Assembly: GCA_016218805.1 (NCBI GenBank)
Contig: JACRCW010000036.1
Span: 1 to 45,614 of the forward strand
Source: Deltaproteobacteria bacterium
Lineage (GTDB): Bacteria; Myxococcota; JACRCW01
Reading direction: 5' to 3'
Length of the DNA stretch: 45,614 nt
Below, piece after piece: positions 1 through 7,454 of the stretch. Position 1 is the first letter of the stretch; each line of letters opens with the position of its first letter. The position numbers were made by a program, and so were the translations under genes. The notes beneath the pieces were generated by a model. That model did not search any database. It was not told where the DNA came from and worked only from the letters and a program-made list of their open reading frames with translations.

Positions 1-130
1 CGATGCGCCTGTCCCGGGGGTCCGTGTCCTTCATGCAAGCAGGATCGGCAGCAACCACCGCCGCGTTGATCAGCCGAGTCGCCGATGGGATCTCCCCCTA
101 CATCACGCCTCCGGGCCCTGGCCCCGCTAA

Positions 131-2326
131 TCAAGTACGGGCGGGGACTGTGCGCCTGACAGGTATGAGGAGAATGACACGGCCGCGGCGGCACGCCTCT
201 ATCCCCCGCTGAGCGCGGTGGGAGAAATCGGCCAGACGGCGTGCGCGGGTGACGCGGATTTCTACACTTTCACGGTGGACGCCCCAGGTCCGGGAACGCA
301 GGTGCGCGTGCAGTACAATCCGGTGGGCGAGATCGCCACGGAGGTCACGGAGCGGGGCCAAGCCGTCGTGTTGGGCACGGGTGTCAACGCGGGCGGCTAT
401 TCCACCGTGACGTTTGATTCCACGGCCGGCCGCACGTACGTGCTGCAGGCCTCTTACGCGGGCACGGGCGCCGGGACGGACACGGAGATTCAGTTTGCCA
501 GGGGTTTCTGCCTGGGGGACGAGTTGGAGTCCAATGACAGCGAGGCGACCGCCAGCGCGTACGCCGACCTCCAAGCGATCAGCCGCAACGTGGAGATATG
601 CGAAGCGGACGCGGACTACTTCCGGTTCGCCGCCGTGCGCTCCGGCATGGTCACCGTGACGCTGCTCCAGGGCGGGACGCAGTTTGGTACGCTGCTGGCC
701 AGCGCGTTCACCGCGGGGAGCGAGGCCACGCCCCTGGCCACCACCGGTGCGCTGGAGGTGGACGCTGCCCGCGCGACGGTGACGTTCCCGGCGGCGGCCG
801 GCACGCAGTACTTCGTCAAGGTCTCCAACCCGTCCGGGCTGGGCCGCACGGCCTACCAACTTGCGCTGACGGGAGACCCGCTGACGCCCGCTCCACCCGC
901 CAACGACGATTGCAGCGGCGCCATTGCGCTGGTGGCCAACGCGTCCCAGGCGGGGACGCTGGCGGGCGCGGGACGCACCGTGGGCCTCCAAGGCCTGAGT
1001 TGCACGGGCTGGCCCACGGAGGGAAACGACGTCTTCTACACGTTGACGATTCCGGCCGGGCACGTGGCGACCGTTGACCTCACCACCGCGGACGCCACCG
1101 CGGACCTGGCGCTGTATTTGATTGACGGGTGCGCAACGGCGTGCTGCTGGGCGGGCGCGGACGTGGGCTTCTACGGTGACCCGGAGGCACTGGTCTACCA
1201 GAACATCACCGGTGCGGAGCAGGCGCTGTGGCTGGGCGTGGACACCTACTTTCCAGACACCCAGGCCGCGTTTGGTCTCACGGTGCGCGTGCAGCCGGAT
1301 TGTGGCCGCCCCCTCAGTTCCGCCGTGGGCCAGCCGTTGGACGCGTGTGTCTCCAACAACAACTGTTCATGCGGCCTGGATTGTGCGTTTGGCATTTGCA
1401 TGAAGCCCTGTATGAGCCCCGGCAGCACGGACGGATGCGATGCGGGTGACACCTGTGTGGAGTACGCCCCGGCGGAGTACTACTGCGCTCCGGTGGGGGG
1501 CCTGGATGAGAGTTGCTTCCTGTCCGCGCAGTGCACCGCGGGCCTGCGCTGCGACGTGACCAGTGAGGCCACGCTGGCGGATGGCGGCACGACGCCAGGC
1601 ACCGCCCACTGTCACCAGCCCTGCAACATCACCGCGGACTGCACGGGCACGCAGGAATGCCTCCCGTCCGACGTGGGCAGCCTGGAGGTCCAGCAGGACG
1701 ATGCCGGCTACGTGGCCTGCAGTCTGGACGGTGGCGGCCCGTGTCACCCCGGGTACGAGTGTCAAACGCTCCGCTTTGCCGATGGTTCGCTGGCCGACCT
1801 GTGTTCCAAGTACTACACGGCGTGCGGCACCGCCGTTCCCCCCACGCCGTACTTGGACTATCCGGACGGAGGCAGCCCGGCCTGGGGCGCCACCAGCCTG
1901 TGCAACCTGGGCGAAGCGGTTGATACGGCGTTGGGCCCGTTTGCGGGGAGCCTGTTCTGCGACACTTACCAGCAACTCCCCTCGCCACCCGAGGTGTGGT
2001 GCATCCCGGCGGGTCTGTTTGGGTTTGCCAATACGCCGGACACGCTGGGGCTGTGCTGGGCGTTCTGCGCCACGCACGCCAACTACCGCAATGGCGTGTT
2101 GACGGAGGCATTCAACGCGGACTGCCCGTCCGGCTATCACTGCACGCTGGAGGGGCCGTACGCCGAACCGGTGCGGGGCATCACCGGCGCCGACGTGCCG
2201 TGCACGGGTGACGAGACCGACCCGGTGTGCCTGGCCATTGACGCGATTTGTATCAACTACGCGGGAGGCAGGAAGTGCGGTTACCCGTACGGCACCTGCC
2301 AGCTGGACGGTACCGGCCGGCCCTGA
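131..2326 (+). CDS. Secreted Cys-rich protein with PPC-like domains; 5' end missing or frameshifted
   Basis: About 731 codons are open, but no ATG, GTG or TTG occurs before GTG 218, and a TAA at 128-130 closes the frame upstream. Coding clearly begins before 218: residues encoded at 149-215 read CAPDRYEENDTAAAA, the signature opening of a pre-peptidase C-terminal (PPC) beta-sandwich. The true N-terminus is therefore upstream in another frame (frame 3 is open from position 3 to 212), and a one-base indel near 130-150 is likely. Two PPC-like modules (YEENDT...DADFYTF; LESNDSEA...DADYFRF) and a third related module (ANDDCSGAI) are followed by a Cys-rich C-terminal half from about nt 1340, with EGF-like spacing. 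It is probably extracellular or on the cell surface. Whether the shift is biological or an assembly error cannot be decided here. Confidence 0.75.
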   Translation, partial: SSTGGDCAPDRYEENDTAAAARLYPPLSAVGEIGQTACAGDADFYTFTVDAPGPGTQVRVQYNPVGEIATEVTERGQAVVLGTGVNAGGYSTVTFDSTAGRTYVLQASYAGTGAGTDTEIQFARGFCLGDELESNDSEATASAYADLQAISRNVEICEADADYFRFAAVRSGMVTVTLLQGGTQFGTLLASAFTAGSEATPLATTGALEVDAARATVTFPAAAGTQYFVKVSNPSGLGRTAYQLALTGDPLTPAPPANDDCSGAIALVANASQAGTLAGAGRTVGLQGLSCTGWPTEGNDVFYTLTIPAGHVATVDLTTADATADLALYLIDGCATACCWAGADVGFYGDPEALVYQNITGAEQALWLGVDTYFPDTQAAFGLTVRVQPDCGRPLSSAVGQPLDACVSNNNCSCGLDCAFGICMKPCMSPGSTDGCDAGDTCVEYAPAEYYCAPVGGLDESCFLSAQCTAGLRCDVTSEATLADGGTTPGTAHCHQPCNITADCTGTQECLPSDVGSLEVQQDDAGYVACSLDGGGPCHPGYECQTLRFADGSLADLCSKYYTACGTAVPPTPYLDYPDGGSPAWGATSLCNLGEAVDTALGPFAGSLFCDTYQQLPSPPEVWCIPAGLFGFANTPDTLGLCWAFCATHANYRNGVLTEAFNADCPSGYHCTLEGPYAEPVRGITGADVPCTGDETDPVCLAIDAICINYAGGRKCGYPYGTCQLDGTGRP

Positions 2327-2411
2327 TCCAGCGCCGCGTATCGGTCAATTGACGGAGGTCATCTGGCGGGTGCCTTGCCGACAACCCCCTACACAAGCAG
2401 TGGGGTCAACG

Positions 2412-3752
2412 GTGCGGCGACGTCTTGAAATGCTCCTGGTGCTGGTGGCGGCGGGCAACTGCATGTGTTCCGAGGAATTGCAGCAGGTGCCGGGGCGCCT
2501 GTCCGGCCGGTTCTGCGCACCGGGGACGGGGCAACCGCTGGCTTTTGCACCGGTGGAGATCCGCACCGACGGCGGGGAAGTGGCCGCGCGCACGCGCACC
2601 GACAGCGCCGGCGAGTTTGAGGCGGACGGGCTTCCTGCGGGCGACTACCACGTGCAGGCCACCGGTGCCGGCGTCACCCGCGCGCGCGACGCGCAGGTGC
2701 ACTCGGATGAAATGACCCGATTTGACGACGTTACCTGCCAGGAGGGCGGGACGCCGCCGGTGGGCCAAACGCCGGCGGGCAGCGTGCACGGCCGCTATTG
2801 CGACCGGGGAGCGGGCAGCTGGGGTGGCGGGGCCTCCGTGTGGTTGACGACGTCCGCGGACCCGTCCGGCATCCTGTACCCGACGGCGGCGGACGCAACG
2901 GGCGAATGGACCGTGGCGGGTGTGGTGCCCGGCGTGTACGACGTGCACGTGTCCGGGGCACAATCAGACCAGCTGATTGACGACGTGGTGGTGCAGGACG
3001 GCGTTGTGGCGGAGACGCTGGTGCCGGCACAGTGCGCGGCCTGGGTGTGCACGCCGGGCACCGCACAGCTGTGCTTTCCCGCGGGCAGCGGGGCGCCCGG
3101 CGTGGGTATCTGCACCAACGGGCTGGCCACGTGCGCGGAGGATGGGTCCGCCTACGGCGCCTGCGCGGGCGCGGTGGGCCCGGCGGTGGACGTGTGTGGC
3201 AACGGCGTGGATGAGGACTGCAACGGCCGCCCCGACGACACGTGCGCCTGCCAGCCGGGTGCGGCGCAGGGGTGCTATTCGGGGCCCGCCGGGTCCGCGG
3301 GCCGCGGCGCGTGCCGCGCGGGCCAGCAGACCTGCGCGTCCGACGGCAGCGGGTTGTCCGCCTGCAGCGGTGAAGTGCTGCCCGCCGCGGAAATCTGCGG
3401 CAATGACGTGGATGAGGACTGCAACGGAACCGCGGATGACAACTGCGCCATCGTTGAGGTGCAGGTGAACCTGGACGGGGACTGCCTCACCGCAAGTTGC
3501 CCGGCCAACGCGCCCTATCCGGTGGGGTGCAGCATCACCATGGCCGGTGGAGACGAGCGCGGCTGCGTGGCCAGCCGGCCGGACCGCTCACTGGTCTATT
3601 TCCAGGAAGGCGACCAGTGCGGCGCCGGTCACGTCACCGGGGTGCTGCGCTGCTCGGTCTATGCCGGCGCGGACCTGGATGAGAGCAACTGCCCCATCAA
3701 CAAACCGGTGCGTTACTACCCGCCTGACCGGTCGTTCTGTCCGGCCACGTGA
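2412..3752 (+). CDS. Secreted protein with carboxypeptidase-regulatory-like domains and MopE-type metal-binding repeats
   Basis: The 446-residue product starts at GTG 2412 (ATG 2430 is an alternative). The short N-terminus, VRRRLEMLLVLVAAGNC, looks like a lipoprotein signal with an atypical Asn before Cys. Two Ig-like modules of the carboxypeptidase regulatory or SdrD-B type follow (GRFCAPGTGQ...DSAGEFEADGLPAGDYHV, and a second at about residues 120-200). Two copies of a Cys motif ending in CGNGVDEDCNG and CGNDVDEDCNG come next. This is the DEDCNG signature found in MopE-like and myxobacterial surface proteins, where it is thought to bind metal such as Ca or Cu. The C-terminal 100 residues hold six more cysteines and match nothing I recognise. 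It lies 85 bp after the preceding Cys-rich protein and may be co-transcribed with it. Confidence 0.8.
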   Translation: MRRRLEMLLVLVAAGNCMCSEELQQVPGRLSGRFCAPGTGQPLAFAPVEIRTDGGEVAARTRTDSAGEFEADGLPAGDYHVQATGAGVTRARDAQVHSDEMTRFDDVTCQEGGTPPVGQTPAGSVHGRYCDRGAGSWGGGASVWLTTSADPSGILYPTAADATGEWTVAGVVPGVYDVHVSGAQSDQLIDDVVVQDGVVAETLVPAQCAAWVCTPGTAQLCFPAGSGAPGVGICTNGLATCAEDGSAYGACAGAVGPAVDVCGNGVDEDCNGRPDDTCACQPGAAQGCYSGPAGSAGRGACRAGQQTCASDGSGLSACSGEVLPAAEICGNDVDEDCNGTADDNCAIVEVQVNLDGDCLTASCPANAPYPVGCSITMAGGDERGCVASRPDRSLVYFQEGDQCGAGHVTGVLRCSVYAGADLDESNCPINKPVRYYPPDRSFCPAT

Positions 3753-3795
3753 GGCGCGCGCGTCAAGGTTGCGGGCGGTCCAGGTTGCCGCGCTT

Positions 3796-4176
3796 TCACA
3801 GCGGCCGGGACTCCGAGATGGCAAGGAGGTTCCCCTCGGGGTCGCGGCAGAATGCCATCCACAGCTCAAAGGCTGCCGTCTTCCCGACGAGGTGCGGAGC
3901 GTCGTCAAACGGTACGCCGCGCGCCTTGAGCGTTGCGTAGGCCGCCGCGCAGTCCGGGACGTCAAAGTATAGGACTGAATTCGGGTGGTCCACCTCTGGC
4001 GACGAGGGCCTGGTGAGCATCAGCCGCACGCCGCCGGCGTCAAAGAACGCCATTCCCGCGGTTGCGAACTGGAACGGAAGGCCCAGTGCATCACGGTAGA
4101 ACGGCACCGCGCGTTCAACATCATGCTGCACCAGGGCAATCTGCTGGATGGTGCCGAGCCGGAACGGGTCTGCCAT
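3796..4176 (-). CDS. VOC (glyoxalase/bleomycin-resistance) family protein
   Basis: This is a 126-residue single-module vicinal oxygen chelate protein. It shows the family beta-alpha-beta-beta-beta pattern: IQQIALVQHDVERAVPFYRDALGLPF at the start, then GVRLMLTRP, and a second half ending AFCRDPEGNLLAISESR, where the DPxGN motif is characteristic. ATG 4176 is chosen because the 24 residues upstream in the open frame are not conserved VOC sequence. The substrate cannot be inferred; VOC members include glyoxalases, dioxygenases and antibiotic-binding proteins. It is convergent with the preceding secreted protein (43 bp apart) and divergent from the methyltransferase gene. No strong Shine-Dalgarno is visible. 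Confidence 0.85.
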   Translation of the reverse strand: MADPFRLGTIQQIALVQHDVERAVPFYRDALGLPFQFATAGMAFFDAGGVRLMLTRPSSPEVDHPNSVLYFDVPDCAAAYATLKARGVPFDDAPHLVGKTAAFELWMAFCRDPEGNLLAISESRPL

Positions 4177-4298
4177 GTCCGTATGTGCGTATTGTGCAGA
4201 CGCCGCGCAAGCCGGGGCGCACATGTACGGATTGCAGACTTGCGGCACGTCCGGCCGGTCTTCTCGACGCTGCGAGTGGCGTTTGCTACGCGGCGTTC

Positions 4299-4964
4299 AT
4301 GAAACGCGCACACTGGGAGAGCGCCGGGCGGATCCGTTCCCTGCTCCTGGCGGGGGACGCCAAGCCCGAGGTGTTCCGCGCAGCCCTGACTGACGTTGCT
4401 CCCGCGGAGCGCGATGCGTGGCTGGACGCGGTGCTGGGAATTGAGTCCATTCCTGACGACGGCCCAGCGCTGCCGCGCGGGTGTGTTCCGTATCTGCCGT
4501 GTCCGGTGGACGCCATCCTGCGAATGGTCGACGGAGCGGGCGTGCAGGCGTCGGACGTGTTCGTGGATATCGGCTCGGGCGTTGGGCGGGCCGCCGCGCT
4601 GGTGCACCTGCTGACCGGGGCCGCGGCGATTGGCCTGGAGATCCAGCCCGACCTGGTCCGCGCGTCACGCGACCTGGCGGCGCGTCTCAAGGCCGTGCAC
4701 TTTGCGCCGATTGAAGGGGATGCGGTGCGCCTCGCGGGCTTCATCATGATCGGGACCATCTTCTTCTTGTATTGCCCGTTCAGCGGTGACCGGTTGGAGA
4801 AGGTGCTCGACGATCTTGAGCCCATCGCCCGCACGCGGCCGATACGCGTATGCAGCGTTGACCTTCCGCTGCCGCCCCGCCCATGGCTGATGCCCGCGTT
4901 ACCTCCCACGGGAGACCTGGCCGTCTACCGGAGCGTTCCGTCACTCGGCGCGGCGGGAACGTGA
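4299..4964 (+). CDS. SAM-dependent methyltransferase, class I
   Basis: The product has 221 residues. Motif I is clear at about residues 89-100 (FVDIGSGVGRAAA), followed by an acidic end of strand 2 (GLEIQPDLV). A hydrophobic motif IV region (FIMIGTIFFLYCPFSG) sits where a substrate-binding loop is expected. The DIGSGVG...GLEIQ arrangement resembles the DOT1-like methyltransferase fold, but the substrate is unknown. ATG 4299 is used because the frame upstream of it overlaps the divergent VOC gene and is not conserved. The stop lies 15 bp before the end of the convergent TPR lipoprotein gene. Confidence 0.8.
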   Translation: MKRAHWESAGRIRSLLLAGDAKPEVFRAALTDVAPAERDAWLDAVLGIESIPDDGPALPRGCVPYLPCPVDAILRMVDGAGVQASDVFVDIGSGVGRAAALVHLLTGAAAIGLEIQPDLVRASRDLAARLKAVHFAPIEGDAVRLAGFIMIGTIFFLYCPFSGDRLEKVLDDLEPIARTRPIRVCSVDLPLPPRPWLMPALPPTGDLAVYRSVPSLGAAGT

Positions 4965-4979
4965 CCGACGCGCTGCACA

Positions 4980-6014
4980 TCAGCGCGCGGCAGGCGCGGC
5001 GGACAACGCAGCTTCCAGCCGGTCAAACTCCACGGCGTCATCCGCGGCCAGCGCCAGGCGCGCGTCCGCCAGGATGGCGCGTGCTTCGCGCAGCAACGCC
5101 GCCGCGCGTACCGGGTCCTGACGCGCGCCGGCCACCGCGGCCTGGTTGAAACGGACCATGGCCGCGCCGTAGCGGTCGGTGGTGTCGACGTCCGCGGCAC
5201 CCTCTGCAAACAACCGCTCCGCCGCGTCCACGTTGCCGCGCCGCAACTCAACGTGCCCCAGGTTGTGCAACTCCACCTGCACCATGCCGTGGTCCCCCAG
5301 GCGGCGGTTCAGGTCCAGGCTGCGGGCAAACAGGACCGCGGCGTCGTCAACCGTGCCCAACGCGCGCGTGGCCTGCGCCAGCATGTGCAGCGGGGCCTGG
5401 GTGAGCGCCGGGTCCAGTGGCGTGAGCAGCGCCAATGCGTCCTGCGCGTGCTCGCGCGCCGCGGCGTGGTTCCCGTCAGAAAATGCCACGCGGCTCAGGC
5501 CCAGGAGCGCCAGACCCTCCGCTTCGCGGTCACCCGACGTGCGCGCGGTCCGGAGTGCGGCGGCGTTGCGCGCGCGGGACGCTGCAAGGTCACCCAGCCG
5601 GAACGCGAACAGCCCGTCCCCGTACAGGGCCAGCGCGAGGTCGCGGCAGGGCGGGAGCCCGGGCCGGTCCAGCAGGGGCGCAAGAAACCGGCGGCCGGCC
5701 GCGTCGTCACGCGCCAGCACCCACAGCCGCCAGACACGCGCGGCCAGTTCCAGCGCGGCCTCCGGTTGTCCGTGGTCCGCCAGGTACGTCGCGGCGCGGG
5801 CAAAGGACTCGCGGTCGGCGGCGAACTCGGCTGCCCACGCCGGGGGATCCGCGGGAACGGGTCTCCCCGACGACGAGGGAAAGGCCCACTGGACTTGGCG
5901 GGCACGAAGGCGCAGCTGTTGGGTGCGGTCCGCGTTCAACACGTTCACCTCGGGCGGTGCGCCGCTGCGCAGAACGCTGCAGGCGCCCACAAGGATCAGG
6001 ACCAGCGCGCGCAT
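4980..6014 (-). CDS. TPR-repeat lipoprotein
   Basis: The 344-residue protein starts MRALVLILVGACSVL, a type II signal with lipobox LVGAC, so it is predicted to be lipid-anchored. From about residue 70 to the end it is alpha-helical with at least five tetratricopeptide-like units (for example LYGDGLFAFRLGDLAASRARN, GLALLGLSRVAFSDGNHAAA, ELHNLGHVELRRGNVDAAERLFAEGA). These form a protein-binding solenoid. The open frame runs seven codons further upstream, but the ATG at 6014 gives the proper signal peptide. No enzymatic motif is seen, so a scaffold role is likely; the partner is unknown. Its promoter region is shared with the divergent small exported protein gene at 6212. Confidence 0.75.
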   Translation of the reverse strand: MRALVLILVGACSVLRSGAPPEVNVLNADRTQQLRLRARQVQWAFPSSSGRPVPADPPAWAAEFAADRESFARAATYLADHGQPEAALELAARVWRLWVLARDDAAGRRFLAPLLDRPGLPPCRDLALALYGDGLFAFRLGDLAASRARNAAALRTARTSGDREAEGLALLGLSRVAFSDGNHAAAREHAQDALALLTPLDPALTQAPLHMLAQATRALGTVDDAAVLFARSLDLNRRLGDHGMVQVELHNLGHVELRRGNVDAAERLFAEGAADVDTTDRYGAAMVRFNQAAVAGARQDPVRAAALLREARAILADARLALAADDAVEFDRLEAALSAAPAAR

Positions 6015-6211
6015 GGTCTTCCCCACGCAAGACATCCGCGCGGGTGACTACTCCCGCCGACTCAGCAACGCCACGCGGCCACCTGTCGTACTTACGCAGA
6101 CCGCTGGGGCCGCGGGGCCACGCGCGGCCCGTGCGCCACGCCGGGAAGGCCGGTGCGCCCACGGAATTCCAGCGGAATCCGTGGGCACGGCGGTTGAAGT
6201 GTCGCGCGGGC

Positions 6212-6673
6212 ATGAAGTGGTTCACCGTGGTGGCGATGACAGTGTTGGGCGGACAGGGGTGCGCGGCCCTTGCCCTGAACGGCACCTACCAACCCCGCAC
6301 TGCCGCGCTGGCGGAAGCCGACCCGGCGACGCTGTACGAGGCGGTGGAACACCACGCCCGCGCCGAGAACTGGCAGGTGGTCCGTGCGGACCCGGCCCAC
6401 GGGACCCTGGAGGCGCTGACGGGGGAGCAAAACGACGGGGAATTTGCGCAGCGCGAACGCTGGCTGTTCACGGTGCGCGGCGGCGCCGTGCAGGTGCGCA
6501 TGATCTACGAGGTGCGGTTTGCCCCCGGGCAGGACTGGACCTCCACTGACGAGATTTGTGACGGCTACACGTACGCGCGTGAGGACGGGCAGCTGCGCGC
6601 GGTGTCCGTGTATGCACGGTCCCTGCTGGCCCGCAGAGATTCCCTGGAAACGCACAGATTTGCTGCGCGCTGA
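6212..6673 (+). CDS. Small exported protein of unknown function
   Basis: The 153-residue product starts MKWFTVVAMTVLGGQGCAALALNG, a signal sequence with a possible lipobox ending at Cys17. The mature part (TYQPRTAALAEADPATLYEAVEHHARAENW...) predicts an alpha/beta domain with a central strand set (WLFTVRGGAVQVRMIYEV). I recognise no family. The ATG at 6212 is chosen because it starts the signal peptide; the open frame continues far upstream only as antisense of the TPR gene. It is followed by a repeat-bearing intergenic region. Confidence 0.6.
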   Translation: MKWFTVVAMTVLGGQGCAALALNGTYQPRTAALAEADPATLYEAVEHHARAENWQVVRADPAHGTLEALTGEQNDGEFAQRERWLFTVRGGAVQVRMIYEVRFAPGQDWTSTDEICDGYTYAREDGQLRAVSVYARSLLARRDSLETHRFAAR

Positions 6674-6955
6674 GCGTGAATCCGCGGGTTTCTGAGCGGG
6701 AACGGGTTGACCAGAAGCGATTCCCGGCAATCAATCTTTGCCGCAGCCCCCCACCCGCCTCGGCGCTGCGCGCCTCGGCTCGGCGGCCTCCCCCACGAGG
6801 GGGAAGGCGACGCAGCGGCGCGCCTCGGCGGCCTGGCCCGCGAGAGGGGAGGCGACGCAGCGGCGCGCCTCGGCGGCCTGGCCCGCGAGGGGGGAGGCGA
6901 CGCAGTGGCGCGCGGGCTCCACCGAAGACCAAGGCGCGTCAGCCCGAAGCGGTGG
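6674..6955. other. Intergenic region with no supported gene
   Basis: These 282 bp separate the small exported protein from the 3' end of the NO cluster. They contain a 45-bp tandem repeat (listed separately) and G/C-rich flanks. Open frames crossing it exist on both strands only because the repeat period is a multiple of three; none has a credible start or family match. Confidence 0.6.
6771..6912. repeat. 45-bp tandem repeat, about three copies
   Basis: The unit begins GCCTCGGCGGCCT, continues through GCGAG(A/G)GGGG and ends GACGCAGCGGCGC. Copies start near 6771 (diverged, about 50 bp), 6822 and 6867. The last two are nearly identical over 45 bp, differing at a G/A and at the final CAG(C/T)GG. 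The period is divisible by three, so every frame stays open and yields spurious repetitive peptides. Confidence 0.8.
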
Positions 6956-7390
6956 TCAACGCGCCGCCGGTTTGGACAGGCTGCGGACAAACGCCACCAC
7001 GTCCTGCAACTGTTGCTCATTCAGCGAGGCTTTCCAGGCCACCATCAAGGGGGACTTGCCCACCGCCGGTCCACCTTCCCTGGCGGTTGTGTAGATCTGC
7101 TGGTCCGTGGACGCGGCCGCGCGTTTGGCGTCCGTGAAATCCGCCGGTTTGGGATTGAGTGCTGCACTGGCCGGCCCGTCGCCACGGCCGCCGTCACCAT
7201 GGCAGGGCGTGCAGAACTGCTTGAAGATCAGCGCGCCCTTTCCACTGTCACCTTTGAGGGTCCAGGCCTCCACCGGGGCGGCCGCCGCGGGTGCGGCTGC
7301 CGGCTGGGTCCTGGGGGCCGGCTGCCTGATGCAGGCCAGCATGCTGACGGCTGACATCAGCAGTCCTGTCGCAACGCGGGTCATGTTCAT
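6956..7390 (-). CDS. Lipoprotein cytochrome c, monoheme
   Basis: The 144-residue protein starts at ATG 7390 behind a strong Shine-Dalgarno (GGAGGAA). The signal ends in a lipobox (MLAC, Cys20), giving a lipid-anchored periplasmic protein. After a Pro/Ala-rich tether (residues 24-40) comes one class I cytochrome c domain with heme-binding CTPCH (Cys60, Cys63, His64). The likely axial Met is Met116 in SPLM. It is the last gene of the leftward operon that starts with the HCO paralogue at 14367, 64 bp downstream of the cytochrome b/ferredoxin fusion. This suits an electron donor to the CuA subunit or an acceptor from the b-type module. Partner assignment is inference. Confidence 0.88.
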   Translation of the reverse strand: MNMTRVATGLLMSAVSMLACIRQPAPRTQPAAAPAAAAPVEAWTLKGDSGKGALIFKQFCTPCHGDGGRGDGPASAALNPKPADFTDAKRAAASTDQQIYTTAREGGPAVGKSPLMVAWKASLNEQQLQDVVAFVRSLSKPAAR

Positions 7391-7454
7391 CCATTCCTCC
7401 GGGTTTCGCGGACGGCCATCGTCGCGCGGTATGTGGTGGTTGACGGTGCTGCAA

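Noticed and set aside
131..1063. 310-residue open frame on the minus strand
   Set aside because: Antisense to a clear PPC/Cys-rich coding region; Arg/Ala/Gly-rich composition typical of GC-rich shadow frames.
6771..6912. CRISPR array
   Set aside because: Units are contiguous with no unique spacers and no cas genes.
6674..6955. Repetitive peptides encoded across the 45-bp tandem repeat
   Set aside because: Open only because the unit length is divisible by three; no ribosome site.
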